Source of the DNA: Variovorax sp. V93
GTDB taxonomy: Bacteria; Pseudomonadota; Gammaproteobacteria; Burkholderiales; Burkholderiaceae_C
DNA: 64,000 nucleotides
Reading direction: 5' to 3'
Assembly: GCF_041154485.1 (NCBI RefSeq)
Contig: NZ_AP028669.1
Coordinates: 1,736,001-1,800,000, forward strand
How positions within the stretch are numbered: position 1 is the stretch's first letter; the number at the start of each line of letters is the position of its first letter. The notes beneath the pieces were generated by a model, which was not told where the DNA came from, searched no databases, and saw only the letters and a program-made list of their open reading frames with translations. Shown here piece after piece: positions 37,876 through 47,793 of the stretch. The translations under genes and the position numbers were made by a program.

Positions 37876-39081
37876 ATGCAACGCAGACACCTTCTTCAGC
37901 TCGCCGCCCTGTCGGCCGCTCCCGCTTCCCTGCTGGCCGGCCGCGCCGCCTTCGCCCAATCGGCCGATGCGATCCGCTTCGGCTGCCCGGTGCCGATGTC
38001 GGGCGCCTTCGCCGCCAACGGCAAGTTCGCCGACCTGGGCATGAAGCTGGCCATCGAGCAGTACGGCAGCGTGCTCAAGCGGCCCCTGGCCTACACGGTG
38101 CTCGACACCGAGGGCAAGCCGGCCACCGCGGTTCGCAAGGTGCAGGAAGCCTCGCAGCAGCAGGGCGCCAAGTTCTTCGCGGGCGGCATCCTGTCGTCGG
38201 AAGCGCTGGCCATGGGCAAGGAGGCCGAGAAGGCTGGCGGCATCTTCATCACCACCGCGGGTGCCGACGAGATCACGGGCAAGGACTGCAACCCCGCCAC
38301 CTTCCGCTGGTCGGTGCCCACCTTCGGCGCCATCGAGCAGACGGTGCGCCCGCTGATCGCCTCGATGCCGAAGGCCAGGCGCTGGTACACCATCACGCCG
38401 CAGTATGTGTTCGGCGAAGGCCTCCTGGGCGCGGCGAAGAACATCTTCCAGGAGAAGGGCATCGAGCACGTGGGCAACAGCTACCACTCGCTCAACGAGA
38501 AGGAGTTCAGCGGCTATCTCACCAACGCCATGGCCGCGAAGCCCGACGTGCTGCTGCTGCTGAATTTCGGCGCGCAGTCGTCGGCCGCGCTGCGCCAGGC
38601 GGTGAGCTTCGGCATGCACAAGAACATGACGATCCTCATGGCCTGGGCCTCGGGCCTGGAGCAGTTCGACGAGCTGGGCGCCGACCTGTGCGATGGCGTC
38701 TACTTTGGCGCGCAATACTGGCACACGGCCGACACGACGCTCAACAAGGACCTGGTGAAGCTCACGGCCGACAAGCTCAAGATCGTGCCCAACTACAGCC
38801 TCGCGGGCTCGTATGTCTGCACCAAGATCCTGATCGACGGCATCGTGAAGGCGGGCACGGTGGACCAGAAGGCCGTCATCGCGGCGCTCGAAGGCATGAA
38901 GTACGAGGGGCTCACGGGCACGGAAGAAATCCGCAAGGCCGACCACCAGGTCGTCAAGGACTACTACCTGCTCAAGGGCAAGGCCAAGTCGAAGATGAAG
39001 AACGCGGCCGACTATGTGGACGTGGTGAGTTCGGGCAAGTCCTTCCTTGCCGTCGACAAGACCGGCTGCAAATTGGGCTAA
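37876..39081 (+). CDS. Branched-chain-amino-acid-type ABC transporter substrate-binding protein
   Basis: A 401-residue periplasmic binding protein of the Peripla_BP_6 (LivJ/AmiC) family. The N-terminus MQRRHLLQLAALSAAP...AAFAQ is an export signal with a twin-arginine-like RRHLL, cleaved after about residue 28. The mature protein starts ADAIRFGCPVPMSGAFAANGKFADLG, as in the family. A GGAGA site precedes ATG 37876. The operon contains an amidase and an M81 hydrolase, so ligands such as amides, ureides or short peptides are possible besides amino acids. Confidence 0.88.
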   Translation: MQRRHLLQLAALSAAPASLLAGRAAFAQSADAIRFGCPVPMSGAFAANGKFADLGMKLAIEQYGSVLKRPLAYTVLDTEGKPATAVRKVQEASQQQGAKFFAGGILSSEALAMGKEAEKAGGIFITTAGADEITGKDCNPATFRWSVPTFGAIEQTVRPLIASMPKARRWYTITPQYVFGEGLLGAAKNIFQEKGIEHVGNSYHSLNEKEFSGYLTNAMAAKPDVLLLLNFGAQSSAALRQAVSFGMHKNMTILMAWASGLEQFDELGADLCDGVYFGAQYWHTADTTLNKDLVKLTADKLKIVPNYSLAGSYVCTKILIDGIVKAGTVDQKAVIAALEGMKYEGLTGTEEIRKADHQVVKDYYLLKGKAKSKMKNAADYVDVVSSGKSFLAVDKTGCKLG

Positions 39082-39167
39082 CCCCCAGGCTTGCCCACTG
39101 CGTGTGGCCTCCAACCCCCTTGCAGGGGGCAACACCTGCGGCCCGGCAAAGCCGGTTCCGCGGTGTT
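39075..39167 (+). repeat. Intergenic stem-loop repeat, copy B (inside an operon)
   Basis: Same core as copies A and C: CCCCC-TTGCA-GGGGG (39115-39129), AACACC, GCGG, CCGGC-AAA-GCCGG, CCGC, GGTGTT (39131-39167). It starts with GGGCTAACCCCCAGGCTT overlapping the stop codon of the binding-protein gene and ends 40 bases before the first permease. The position within an operon suggests an effect on mRNA stability or partial termination. Confidence 0.82.
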
Positions 39168-39207
39168 CCTGGAAGGGAGGAGGGCCGCGCCACCACTACT
39201 CACCCCT

Positions 39208-40068
39208 ATGACCGTCTACCTGCTCCAGACCATCAACGGAATCGGCATCGGCATGCTGTATTTCCTGCTGGCCGTTGGCTTGTCCATCGTGTTCGGCCTG
39301 CTGCGCTTCGTGAATTTCGCGCACGGGGCCTTCTACCTGCTGGGCGCCTACCTGTGCTTCCAGGCCATGCAGTGGGGGCTCGACTTCTGGGCCGCGCTGG
39401 TGCTGGTGCCGCTGTTCGTGGGCGCGCTCGGCTGGCTGGCCGAGAAGCTGCTGCTGCGCCGCGTGTATGCCAAGGCGCACGAGTTCCACATTCTCGTGAC
39501 CGTGGGGCTTGCGCTTGCGGTGCAGGAGATCGTCATCGTGTTCTGGGGGCCGCTCGGCAACAGCGTGGCGACGCCCGACCTGCTGCAGGGCGTGGTGATG
39601 TGGGGCAGCTTCATCTATCCCAAGTACCGGCTGTTCGTGATCGGCTTCACGGCCGTGCTGGCGGTGCTGCTGTGGTGGGTGCTCGAAGGCACGCGCCTGG
39701 GCAGCGCGGTGCGCGCGGGCAGCGAATCGACCGAGATGGTGTCGCTGCTCGGCATCAATGTGTTCCGCGTGTTCAGCCTGGTGTTTGCGCTGGGCGCGGC
39801 CACCGCGGCGCTGGCCGGTGTGCTGGCCGCGCCGATCCGCGGGGCGGAGCCTTTCATGGGTGTCGAGGCACTCGGCGTCGCTTTCGTGGTGGTGGTGATC
39901 GGCGGGCTCGGCAGCTTCGGCGGCGCGCTGGTCGGCGGCCTCTTGATCGGCATCGTGCAGAGCCTCATGAGCACCATCTGGCCGCCGGGCGCGAGCCTGA
40001 TGATCTATATCGCGATGGCAGCCGTGCTGCTGCTGCGCCCGCATGGCCTGCTTGGCCGCAGAGGATGA
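39208..40068 (+). CDS. Branched-chain-type ABC transporter permease (LivH family)
   Basis: A 286-residue inner-membrane permease with eight or so helices; GLSIVFGLLRFVNFAHGAFYLLG near residues 24-46 is the LivH hallmark and a GGLGSFGGALVGG loop lies near the end. ATG 39208 gives the usual N-terminus with helix 1 at once. It follows repeat copy B, and its stop overlaps the next start (ATGA). Confidence 0.9.
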   Translation: MTVYLLQTINGIGIGMLYFLLAVGLSIVFGLLRFVNFAHGAFYLLGAYLCFQAMQWGLDFWAALVLVPLFVGALGWLAEKLLLRRVYAKAHEFHILVTVGLALAVQEIVIVFWGPLGNSVATPDLLQGVVMWGSFIYPKYRLFVIGFTAVLAVLLWWVLEGTRLGSAVRAGSESTEMVSLLGINVFRVFSLVFALGAATAALAGVLAAPIRGAEPFMGVEALGVAFVVVVIGGLGSFGGALVGGLLIGIVQSLMSTIWPPGASLMIYIAMAAVLLLRPHGLLGRRG

Positions 40069-41036
40069 ACGTCGCCATGACCAAGAAAACCACGTTCCTG
40101 CTGGCGCTCGTCGTCGCACTGGGCCTGCCGCTGGTGCTGCGCTCGGGTTCGCTCGCGAGCGAAGTGCTCATCTACGCGCTCGCCGCCCTGGGCTGCAACC
40201 TGCTGCTGGGCTACACGGGGCTGCTGTCGTTCGGGCAGGGCATCTTCTTCGGGCTGGGCAGCTACACCATCGCGATCCTGCTCACGCGGTTTTCGCTGCC
40301 GATGCCGCTTGCCTTGCTTGCGGCCATCGCCATGGGCGCGCTCGGTGCGGCGGTGGTCGGCTGGGTCGCGATCCGCCAGCGCGGCACCTACTTCGTGATG
40401 CTCACGCTGGCCTTCGCGCAGATGTTCTATTTCGTGGCCTACACCGCTTCGGGGCTCACCGGCGGCGACAACGGGCTGCTCGATGTGCCGCGCCCCGCCT
40501 TCATGGACACGCCCTGGAAGTACTACGCCTTCGTGGCCGTGATGTTCCTCATCGCCTTCGGCCTGCTGCTGCGCGTGACCGATTCGGTGTTCGGCCGCAC
40601 GCTGCTGGCCATTCGCGACAACGAGGACCGCGCCGCCGCGGTGGGCTACGACCTCAAGCGCTTCAAGCTGCTGGCCTTCGTGATCTCGGGCGCCGTCACC
40701 GGCCTGGCGGGCGGCCTGCACGCCATGATGACCGGCATCGCGCCGCTGTCGAATGCCGAATACCACACGAGCGAGATGATCCTGGTCATCACCGTGATCG
40801 GCGGCACCGGCAACCTGTTTGCCTCGGTGCTGGGCTCGGCCTTCTATGTGCTGCTGGCCGACTGGCTCTCCACGCTGTGGCCGCGGTGGCTGCTGTTGCT
40901 GGGGCTCCTGTTGATCGGCGTGAGCATCGGCATGCAGCGCGGCCTCTGGGGCCTGGGCGAAAGCGCATGGCGGCGCGTGTTCCGCAAGGCGCCGGCCGCC
41001 ACCAGGGCGCCGGCCGTGCAAGGAGAACAGGCATGA
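40065..41036 (+). CDS. Branched-chain-type ABC transporter permease (LivM family)
   Basis: A 323-residue permease: NLLLGYTGLLSFGQGIFFGLGSY and AIRDNEDRAAAVGYDLKRFKLLAF are LivM signatures. ATG 40065 overlaps the LivH stop; an internal ATG at 40077 is also possible. The last 20 residues are a basic, Ala-rich cytoplasmic tail. Its stop overlaps the ATPase start by four bases. Confidence 0.9.
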   Translation: MNVAMTKKTTFLLALVVALGLPLVLRSGSLASEVLIYALAALGCNLLLGYTGLLSFGQGIFFGLGSYTIAILLTRFSLPMPLALLAAIAMGALGAAVVGWVAIRQRGTYFVMLTLAFAQMFYFVAYTASGLTGGDNGLLDVPRPAFMDTPWKYYAFVAVMFLIAFGLLLRVTDSVFGRTLLAIRDNEDRAAAVGYDLKRFKLLAFVISGAVTGLAGGLHAMMTGIAPLSNAEYHTSEMILVITVIGGTGNLFASVLGSAFYVLLADWLSTLWPRWLLLLGLLLIGVSIGMQRGLWGLGESAWRRVFRKAPAATRAPAVQGEQA

Positions 41037-41796
41037 GCGACATCCTCATCGAAGCCATCGGCGTCACCAAGCACTACGGCAAGTTCGCCGCGCTCGGCGG
41101 GGTCGACCTGAAGATCAAGCGCAACACCGTGCACTCGGTGATCGGCCCGAACGGCGCCGGCAAGACCACGCTGTTCCACATGCTCACGGGCACCGGCACC
41201 ACCACGGGCGGCCGCATCCTGTTCGACGGCCACGACGTGACGCACGAGCCCGACCACAAGCGCGTGCAGCGCGGCATGGCGCGTTCGTTCCAGGTGACCA
41301 GCCTGTTCGCGAGTCTTCCGGTGCGCGAGAACCTGCGCGTGGCGGCGCAGGGCATCGCGCCGCGCCAGGCCATGAACTGCTGGCGCGCGCCGGTCGGCGA
41401 ACGCGCTTGCGCGGAAACCGTGGCCGAGGTGCTGGAGCGCGTGGGCCTGCAGCGGCTGGCCGACGTGCCGGCGAGCGAGCTGTCGCACGGGCAGCAGCGC
41501 CGCCTGGAGGTGGGCATGGCGCTCGCCGCGAAGCCCAAGGCCATCTTCCTCGACGAACCGACCTCGGGCATGGGCATCGACGACCTCGACGACATGAAGC
41601 GGCTGATCCGCGGCCTGCGCGATGCGCACACCGTGGTGCTGATCGAGCACAACATGAACATCGTGATGGACATTTCCGACACCGTCACCGTGATGCAGCT
41701 GGGCCGCGTGCTGGCCGAGGGGCTGCCGGGCGACATCCGGTCCGATGCGCGCGTGCGCACGGCCTACCTGGGCAACATGATCACGGGCGGCAAGGC

Positions 41797-41800
<4 letters not shown>
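41033..41800 (+). CDS. Branched-chain-type ABC transporter ATP-binding protein (LivG family)
   Basis: A 255-residue ATPase with Walker A GPNGAGKTTLFHML, signature LSHGQQRRLEVGMAL and Walker B IFLDEPTSGMGIDD. The signature reads SHGQQ instead of SGGQQ, a common LivG variant. An AGGAGAA site precedes the ATG, which also overlaps the LivM stop. Confidence 0.91.
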
Positions 41801-42510
<710 letters not shown>

Positions 42511-42544
42511 GGCTTCGCGCATTCCTTCTTCTTTTTGCAAAGCC

Positions 42545-43801
42545 ATGAACTCACCCACCCAACTGCGCATCAACGGCGAGCGCCTCTGGAACTCGCTGAT
42601 GGAACTGGCGAAGCTCGGCGCCACCGAGAAGGGCGGCGTCTGCCGCATCGCGCTGACCGATCTCGACCGCCAGGGCCGCGATCTCTTCACCCGCTGGGCG
42701 CGCGAAGCCGGCTGCGAGGTGCGCGTCGACCGGATCGGCAACATCTTTGCGCGCCGCGCCGGCCGCGACAACACGCGCCCGCCGGTAGTCACCGGCAGCC
42801 ACATCGACACCCAGCCCACGGGCGGCAAGTTCGATGGCAACTATGGCGTGCTGGCCGGGCTTGAAGTGATCCGCAGCCTCAACGATGCCAGGGTCGTCAC
42901 CGAGGCACCGCTGGAGATTGCCGTGTGGACCAACGAGGAGGGCTCGCGCTTCGTGCCCGTGATGATGGGCTCGGGCGTGTTCGCCGATGCCTTCACGCTC
43001 GAGCATGCGCTGGCGCAGCGCGACAACGACGGCATCAGCGTGGCGGAGGCGCTGGCTTCCATCGGCTATGCGGGCAGCGCGCCGGCCTCGGCCGCGGCGT
43101 CGCCCGTGGGTGCGTATTTCGAGGCGCACATCGAGCAGGGGCCGGTGCTCGAGGCCAACGAGCGCGTGATCGGCGTGGTCGAGGGCGCGCTCGGCCAGCG
43201 CTGGTACGACGTGGTGCTGCAGGGCATGGAAGCGCATGCCGGCCCCACGCCCATGGAGCTGCGCAAGGACGCGCTGCTCGCGGCCTCCGAACTGGTGATC
43301 GAGGTCAACCGCATCGCGCTGGCCCATGCGCCGCATGCGCGCGGCACCGTGGGCTGGATCGACAACTATCCGAATTCGCGCAACGTGATCCCGGGCCGCG
43401 TGAAGCTCAGCGTCGACCTGCGCGCGGCCGACGACGTGGTGCTGTCGGCCATGGACGCCGAGCTGAAGGAGGCGGTGCAGCGCATCGCCGCCAAGGGCAA
43501 GGTCGAGGCCACGGTGGAGCAGGTCGTCTACTTCCCCCCGCAGCCTTTCACGCCCGCGCTGGTGTCGGCCATTCGAGAGGCCGCGCAGGCGCAGGGCATG
43601 ACCTGGATGAACGTGATCAGCGGCGCGGGCCACGATGCGGTCTACCTCGCGCGCGTGTGTCCCACGGCCATGATCTTCGTGCCCTGCCTCGATGGCATCA
43701 GCCACAACGAGATCGAGGATGCGCAGCCCGGCCATCTCGAGGCCGGCTGCAATGTGCTGCTGCAGGCGATGCTGCAAAGCGCGGGAGTCGCGTCGTCATG
43801 A
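42545..43801 (+). CDS. M20 family amidohydrolase (N-carbamoyl-amino-acid hydrolase / beta-ureidopropionase / AllC type)
   Basis: A 418-residue binuclear metal hydrolase of the HyuC/AllC/PydB subgroup. Ligand segments: GSHIDTQPTGGKFDGNYG, the catalytic Glu in WTNEEGSRF, EAHIEQGPVLE, and a C-terminal His in DGISHNEIED. PTPMELRKD (about 235-243) and the NSRNVIPG stretch are typical. It removes a carbamoyl or ureido group from carbamoyl-amino acids or allantoate. It is the sixth gene of the Liv operon, starting 34 bases after LivF, and has no signal peptide, so the importer probably brings in its substrate. The omega-transaminase at 34216 could consume beta-alanine from ureidopropionate, which is speculative. 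Confidence 0.87.
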   Translation: MNSPTQLRINGERLWNSLMELAKLGATEKGGVCRIALTDLDRQGRDLFTRWAREAGCEVRVDRIGNIFARRAGRDNTRPPVVTGSHIDTQPTGGKFDGNYGVLAGLEVIRSLNDARVVTEAPLEIAVWTNEEGSRFVPVMMGSGVFADAFTLEHALAQRDNDGISVAEALASIGYAGSAPASAAASPVGAYFEAHIEQGPVLEANERVIGVVEGALGQRWYDVVLQGMEAHAGPTPMELRKDALLAASELVIEVNRIALAHAPHARGTVGWIDNYPNSRNVIPGRVKLSVDLRAADDVVLSAMDAELKEAVQRIAAKGKVEATVEQVVYFPPQPFTPALVSAIREAAQAQGMTWMNVISGAGHDAVYLARVCPTAMIFVPCLDGISHNEIEDAQPGHLEAGCNVLLQAMLQSAGVASS

Positions 43802-45270
43802 AGGTGCTGATTGCGCGGCTCAACCACGAGACCAACACCTTCTCGCCGGTGCCCACGCCGCTCGCGGCCTTCGGCCCTGACGGCCCGACGTTCGGCGAGC
43901 AGGCCTATCGCGACAACAAGGGCATGCGCACCGCGATGTCCGCCTTCATCGACCTGGCCGAGCAGGCCGGCGCGACGCTGGTCACGCCGGTGTCGGCCTC
44001 GGCCAATCCGAGCGGGCCGGTCGATGCCGGGGCCTACACCACGCTCACGCAGTGCATCGTCGATTCGGCGCCGGGCTGCGACGCCATCCTGCTCGACCTG
44101 CACGGCGCGATGGTGGCGCAGAACAGCGCCGACGGCGAAGGCGACCTGCTGCTGCGGCTGCGCGCCGCGGCACCCGGCGTGCCCATTGGCGTGGCGCTCG
44201 ACCTGCATGCCAACGTCACGCCCGCGATGGTCGGCAATGCCGATGTGATCGTCGGCTTCAAGACTTATCCGCACGTCGATATGTACGAAACCGGCGAGCA
44301 TGCCGGCCGCCTGCTGTTCGACCTGCTCGCGGGGCGCAGCAGGCCGGCGATGCGCTGGCACCCGCTGCCGCTGATGGCGCACACGCTGCGCAGCGCCTCG
44401 TTCACCGGCGCGATGCAGCGCGCCATCGAGGCGGCGCGCGCGGCCGAAGCATCGGAGTCGCTTGCGGCGTCGATCTTTGCCGGCTTCTCGCTGTCGGACA
44501 TCGAGGCACCCTGCATGAGCGTGGTGGTGGTCGATGCCGAATCGCCCGAGCGCGCGCAGGCCACGGCCGACCGGATCGCCAGGCAGATGTGGGACGAGCG
44601 CGAGGCGTTCATCTACCGCAGCGAGCCGCTGGCCGAGTCGATCGCGCGGGCCAAGGCCATCGCCGGCGGCGCGACGCGCCCGGTGCTGCTGCTCGACCAT
44701 GGCGACAACTGCATGTCGGGCGGCAGCTGCGACACCATGGACGTGCTGCAGGAGGCGCTGGCGCAGGGGCTCGACGGCATCGGCGTGGGGCCGCTGTGCG
44801 ACCCCGAGGCGGTGGCCGCGCTGGTTGCGGCGGGCGAGGGCGCCAAGGTGACAGTGGCGCTCGGCAACAAGGTGTCGCTGGCAGGCATCGGCCTGTCGAA
44901 GAAGCCCGTGACGCTGACCGGCACGGTTCGCACCATCGGCAACGGCGAATACGTGATCACCGGCCCCACCTACACCGGCCAGCGCAGCAGCATGGGCCGC
45001 ACGGTGCTGTTCGACATCGGGCCGGCGCGCATCGTGGTGACCGAGCGCACGCAGGAGCCCTGGGACATCGGCGTGTTCGAATGCGCGGGGCTCGATCCGC
45101 GCAAGGAACGTTTTTTGCTGCTCAAGTCGCGCATGTACTGCCGGCCGGTGTTCGAGCCGCTTTCCGCCGCGCTAATCGAGTGCGACAGCCCGGGCGTGAC
45201 CAGTTCGGACTACGGCCTGTTCCCGTTTTCCCGGGTCCGCAGGCCGGTGTTTCCACTCGACGCGATCTGA
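43798..45270 (+). CDS. M81 family metallopeptidase (MlrC family), second copy
   Basis: A 490-residue cytoplasmic MlrC-type protein, overlapping the previous gene by ATGA. Motifs: NHETNTFSPVPT at the start (the other copy has TETNTFGP), DLHGAMVAQNSADGEGD, ALDLHANVTPAM with the D-x-H pair, FKTYPHVDMYETGEHAG and LLDHGDNCMSGGSCD. It closes the Liv-type operon. The family includes microcystinase C, but its actual substrate here is unknown and probably an imported peptide or amide. Confidence 0.87.
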   Translation: MKVLIARLNHETNTFSPVPTPLAAFGPDGPTFGEQAYRDNKGMRTAMSAFIDLAEQAGATLVTPVSASANPSGPVDAGAYTTLTQCIVDSAPGCDAILLDLHGAMVAQNSADGEGDLLLRLRAAAPGVPIGVALDLHANVTPAMVGNADVIVGFKTYPHVDMYETGEHAGRLLFDLLAGRSRPAMRWHPLPLMAHTLRSASFTGAMQRAIEAARAAEASESLAASIFAGFSLSDIEAPCMSVVVVDAESPERAQATADRIARQMWDEREAFIYRSEPLAESIARAKAIAGGATRPVLLLDHGDNCMSGGSCDTMDVLQEALAQGLDGIGVGPLCDPEAVAALVAAGEGAKVTVALGNKVSLAGIGLSKKPVTLTGTVRTIGNGEYVITGPTYTGQRSSMGRTVLFDIGPARIVVTERTQEPWDIGVFECAGLDPRKERFLLLKSRMYCRPVFEPLSAALIECDSPGVTSSDYGLFPFSRVRRPVFPLDAI

Positions 45271-45287
45271 GCCGAAGGTGGCGGGCC

Positions 45288-45313
45288 TACCTATGCAAGA
45301 AATTGCATAGGTA
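45288..45313. promoter_or_regulatory. Perfect palindrome upstream of the tungstate/molybdate importer
   Basis: TACCTATGCAA-GAAA-TTGCATAGGTA: 11-base arms with no mismatch and a four-base centre. It lies 18 bases after the M81 stop and 51 bases before the tupB GTG. It lacks a T-run so is not a normal terminator; an operator for an oxyanion-sensing regulator is the best reading. Confidence 0.75.
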
Positions 45314-45364
45314 ATTGGAGGTACACCCCGATACTCCGGCGCTTCGACCCATGAAGCCCACCGC

Positions 45365-46120
45365 GTGAACACCTTTGCCCAGAGCGCCGTCGCGGCCTGG
45401 CAGCTGCTCGTGTCCGGCGATCCGGTGCTGCTGGCCATCGTCGGCCGTTCGCTCGCGGTCAGCGCCAGCGCCTGCGTGCTGGCCTGCGGGCTGGGCCTGC
45501 TGCTGGGCGCCTGGCTGGGCGTGGCGCGCTTTCGCGGCCGCGCCGGCCTGCTCACGCTGCTGAACACCCTGCTGGCGCTGCCGTCGGTGGTGGTCGGGCT
45601 GGTCATCTACCTGCTGCTGTCGCGCTCGGGCCCGCTCGGCTTCCTGGGCTGGCTGTTTTCGTTCAAGGCCATGGTGCTGGCGCAGACGGTGCTGGTGCTG
45701 CCGGTGGTGACGGCGCTCACGCGCCAGGCCATCGAGGATGCCGAGCGCGCGCATGGCGAGCAGCTGAGCTCGCTCGGCGCCAAGCCTCTGGTGCGGGCGC
45801 TGCTGCTGGTTTGGGACGAGCGCTACGCACTGCTCACGGTGCTGATCGCCGCCTTCGGCCGCGCGGTATCGGAAGTGGGCGCGGTGATGGTGGTGGGCGG
45901 CAACATCGACGGCTTCACGCGCGTGATGACCACCGCCATCGCGCTCGAAACCAGCAAGGGCGACCTGCCGCTGGCGCTGGCGCTGGGCATCGTGCTGCTG
46001 GGCGTGGTGCTGGTGCTGAACCTTGCGATTGCCGCCGTGCGCGGCTGGCGCGAACGGGTCGACGGCGGGGGCGGCGCAGGCGGCATGGCGGCCTGGTGGC
46101 GGCCGGAGGCGCGCCCGTGA
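45365..46120 (+). CDS. tupB: Tungstate (or molybdate) ABC transporter permease
   Basis: A 251-residue permease with five to six helices. The family-typical sequences LPSVVVGLVIYLLLSRSGPLGFLG (about 74-97) and AFGRAVSEVGAVMVVGGNIDG (about 159-179) match TupB-type proteins. It starts at GTG 45365; the ATG at 45351 is out of frame and hits a stop. It is followed by the ATPase and binding-protein genes with four-base overlaps each. Confidence 0.86.
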   Translation: MNTFAQSAVAAWQLLVSGDPVLLAIVGRSLAVSASACVLACGLGLLLGAWLGVARFRGRAGLLTLLNTLLALPSVVVGLVIYLLLSRSGPLGFLGWLFSFKAMVLAQTVLVLPVVTALTRQAIEDAERAHGEQLSSLGAKPLVRALLLVWDERYALLTVLIAAFGRAVSEVGAVMVVGGNIDGFTRVMTTAIALETSKGDLPLALALGIVLLGVVLVLNLAIAAVRGWRERVDGGGGAGGMAAWWRPEARP

Positions 46121-46836
46121 ACGAACACGCGCAGCTCGCGAGCGTGGATGCCACCGTCTTCGCGCTCTATGGCGTCGACGTTCGCCTGGGGCGGGTGGCG
46201 GCGCTGCAGGGCGCGACGCTGACCATCGCGGCCGGCGAGCGCGTGGCGCTCATCGGCGCCAACGGCAGCGGCAAGACCACGCTGCTGCGGCTGCTGCACG
46301 GCCTGGTGCCGCATGCGGCAGGGAGCTTCACCAGCGCCGCGCCGCGCCGGCAGCAGGCCATGCTGTTCCAGCGCCCGCACATGCTGCGCGCCTCGGTGAC
46401 GGTCAATGTGGCCCTGGCGCTGTGGCTGCGCGGCATGCGTTGGCGCGATGCCCGCCGCGCCGCCATTCCGGCGCTGGCGCGCGTTGGCCTGGAAGACCTG
46501 GCCGAGCGCAACGCCCGTGCCCTCTCGGGCGGCCAGCAGCAGCGCGTGGCGCTGGCGCGCGCCTGGGCGCTGCATCCGGCGGTGCTGCTGCTCGACGAGC
46601 CCACGGCCAGCCTCGATCCCACCGCCAAGCGCGAGGTCGAGGCGTTGATCGCCGAAGCCGCCGCCGGCCGCACGCTGGTGTTTGCGAGCCACAACCTCGG
46701 GCAGGTCAAGCGGCTCGCGAGCCGCGTGGTCTATCTCGAGCACGGCCGCGTGCTGGCCGACCTGCCCGTCCACGATTTCTTCCATGGGCCCCTGCCGGAG
46801 GAGGCCCGCCTGTTCGTCAAAGGAGAGTTGGCATGA
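46117..46836 (+). CDS. tupC: Tungstate (or molybdate) ABC transporter ATP-binding protein
   Basis: A 239-residue ATPase with Walker A GANGSGKTTLLRLL, signature LSGGQQQRVALARAW and Walker B VLLLDEPTASLDPT, single-domain like TupC. It starts at GTG 46117, overlapping the tupB stop (GTGA). The C-terminus DLPVHDFFHGP is characteristic of this subgroup. Confidence 0.86.
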   Translation: MNEHAQLASVDATVFALYGVDVRLGRVAALQGATLTIAAGERVALIGANGSGKTTLLRLLHGLVPHAAGSFTSAAPRRQQAMLFQRPHMLRASVTVNVALALWLRGMRWRDARRAAIPALARVGLEDLAERNARALSGGQQQRVALARAWALHPAVLLLDEPTASLDPTAKREVEALIAEAAAGRTLVFASHNLGQVKRLASRVVYLEHGRVLADLPVHDFFHGPLPEEARLFVKGELA

Positions 46837-47693
46837 ACCTGTTTCTCAAGCAGCACCGCGCAAGCACGGGCATTCGCGCCTCGCTGGCCGTGGCCGTTTT
46901 CTTCCTGGCCGCGGGTGCCGCGCGCGCCGAGACCATCACCATGGCCTCGACCACGTCCACCGAGCAATCGGGCCTGTTCTCGCACCTGCTGCCGGAATTC
47001 AAGAAAGCGAGCGACATCGACGTCAAGGTGGTGGCGGTGGGCACCGGCCAGGCCATCGACATGGCCAAGCGCGGCGATGCCGACGTGCTGTTCGTGCACG
47101 ACACCGCGGCCGAGGAGAAGTTCGTGGCCGAGGGCTTCAGCGCCAAACGCTACCCCGTGATGTACAACGACTTCGTGCTGGTGGGCCCGCAGGCCGACCC
47201 GGTGGGCGCGAAGGGCGGCGACATCGTCGCCGCGCTGAAGAAGATCGCGGCCGCCAACGCGCCTTTCGTGTCGCGCGGCGACAAGAGCGGCACCGACGCG
47301 GCCGAGCGCCGCCTCTGGACGCAGACCGGCGTGGCCGAGGCGGGGCAGCCGGTGCCCAACGAGCGCAAGGGCACGGGCTACAAGGAATGCGGCTGCGGCA
47401 TGGGGCCGGCGCTGAACATCGCGGCCTCGTCGGGCGCCTACGTGCTGGCCGACCGCGGCACCTGGCTCAGCTTCAAGAACCGCGCTGGCCTGGCAGTGCT
47501 GGTCGAGGGCGACAAGCGGTTGTTCAACCAATATGGCGTGATGGTCGTGAGCCCGGCGAAATTTCCCTCGCTCAACAGCAAGGGTGCGCAGAAGTTCGTC
47601 GACTGGGTGATCTCGCCGGCCGGGCAGCAGACCATCGCGGCCTACAAGATCGGCGGCGAGCAGCTGTTCTTTCCCAACGCATCGGCGAACTGA
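46833..47693 (+). CDS. tupA: Tungstate (or molybdate) substrate-binding protein
   Basis: A 286-residue periplasmic binding protein. Signal peptide (residues 1-32, ending AGAARA) followed by ETITMASTTSTEQSGL, the oxyanion-binding TTSTxxSGL motif of TupA/WtpA-type proteins. KRGDADVLFVHD, SRGDKSGTD and the FNQYGVMVV stretch match TupA. AGGAGA precedes the ATG, which also overlaps the tupC stop. TupA prefers tungstate, but discrimination from molybdate cannot be made by eye. The molybdoenzyme cluster starts 1.8 kb downstream. Confidence 0.87.
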   Translation: MNLFLKQHRASTGIRASLAVAVFFLAAGAARAETITMASTTSTEQSGLFSHLLPEFKKASDIDVKVVAVGTGQAIDMAKRGDADVLFVHDTAAEEKFVAEGFSAKRYPVMYNDFVLVGPQADPVGAKGGDIVAALKKIAAANAPFVSRGDKSGTDAAERRLWTQTGVAEAGQPVPNERKGTGYKECGCGMGPALNIAASSGAYVLADRGTWLSFKNRAGLAVLVEGDKRLFNQYGVMVVSPAKFPSLNSKGAQKFVDWVISPAGQQTIAAYKIGGEQLFFPNASAN

Positions 47694-47793
47694 GGCCATG
47701 ACCTGCGAGGTCATCGACGCCGCGCGCGCCCGGCGCGACCATTCCTTCACCCCGCGATGTTGCGGGTCGAATCCTCGAAAGGAAATGGTCATC

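Noticed and set aside
47698..47714. Hairpin ATGACC-TGCGA-GGTCAT after tupA as a terminator
   Set aside because: No T-run follows and the stem is short, so it was not listed as a terminator.
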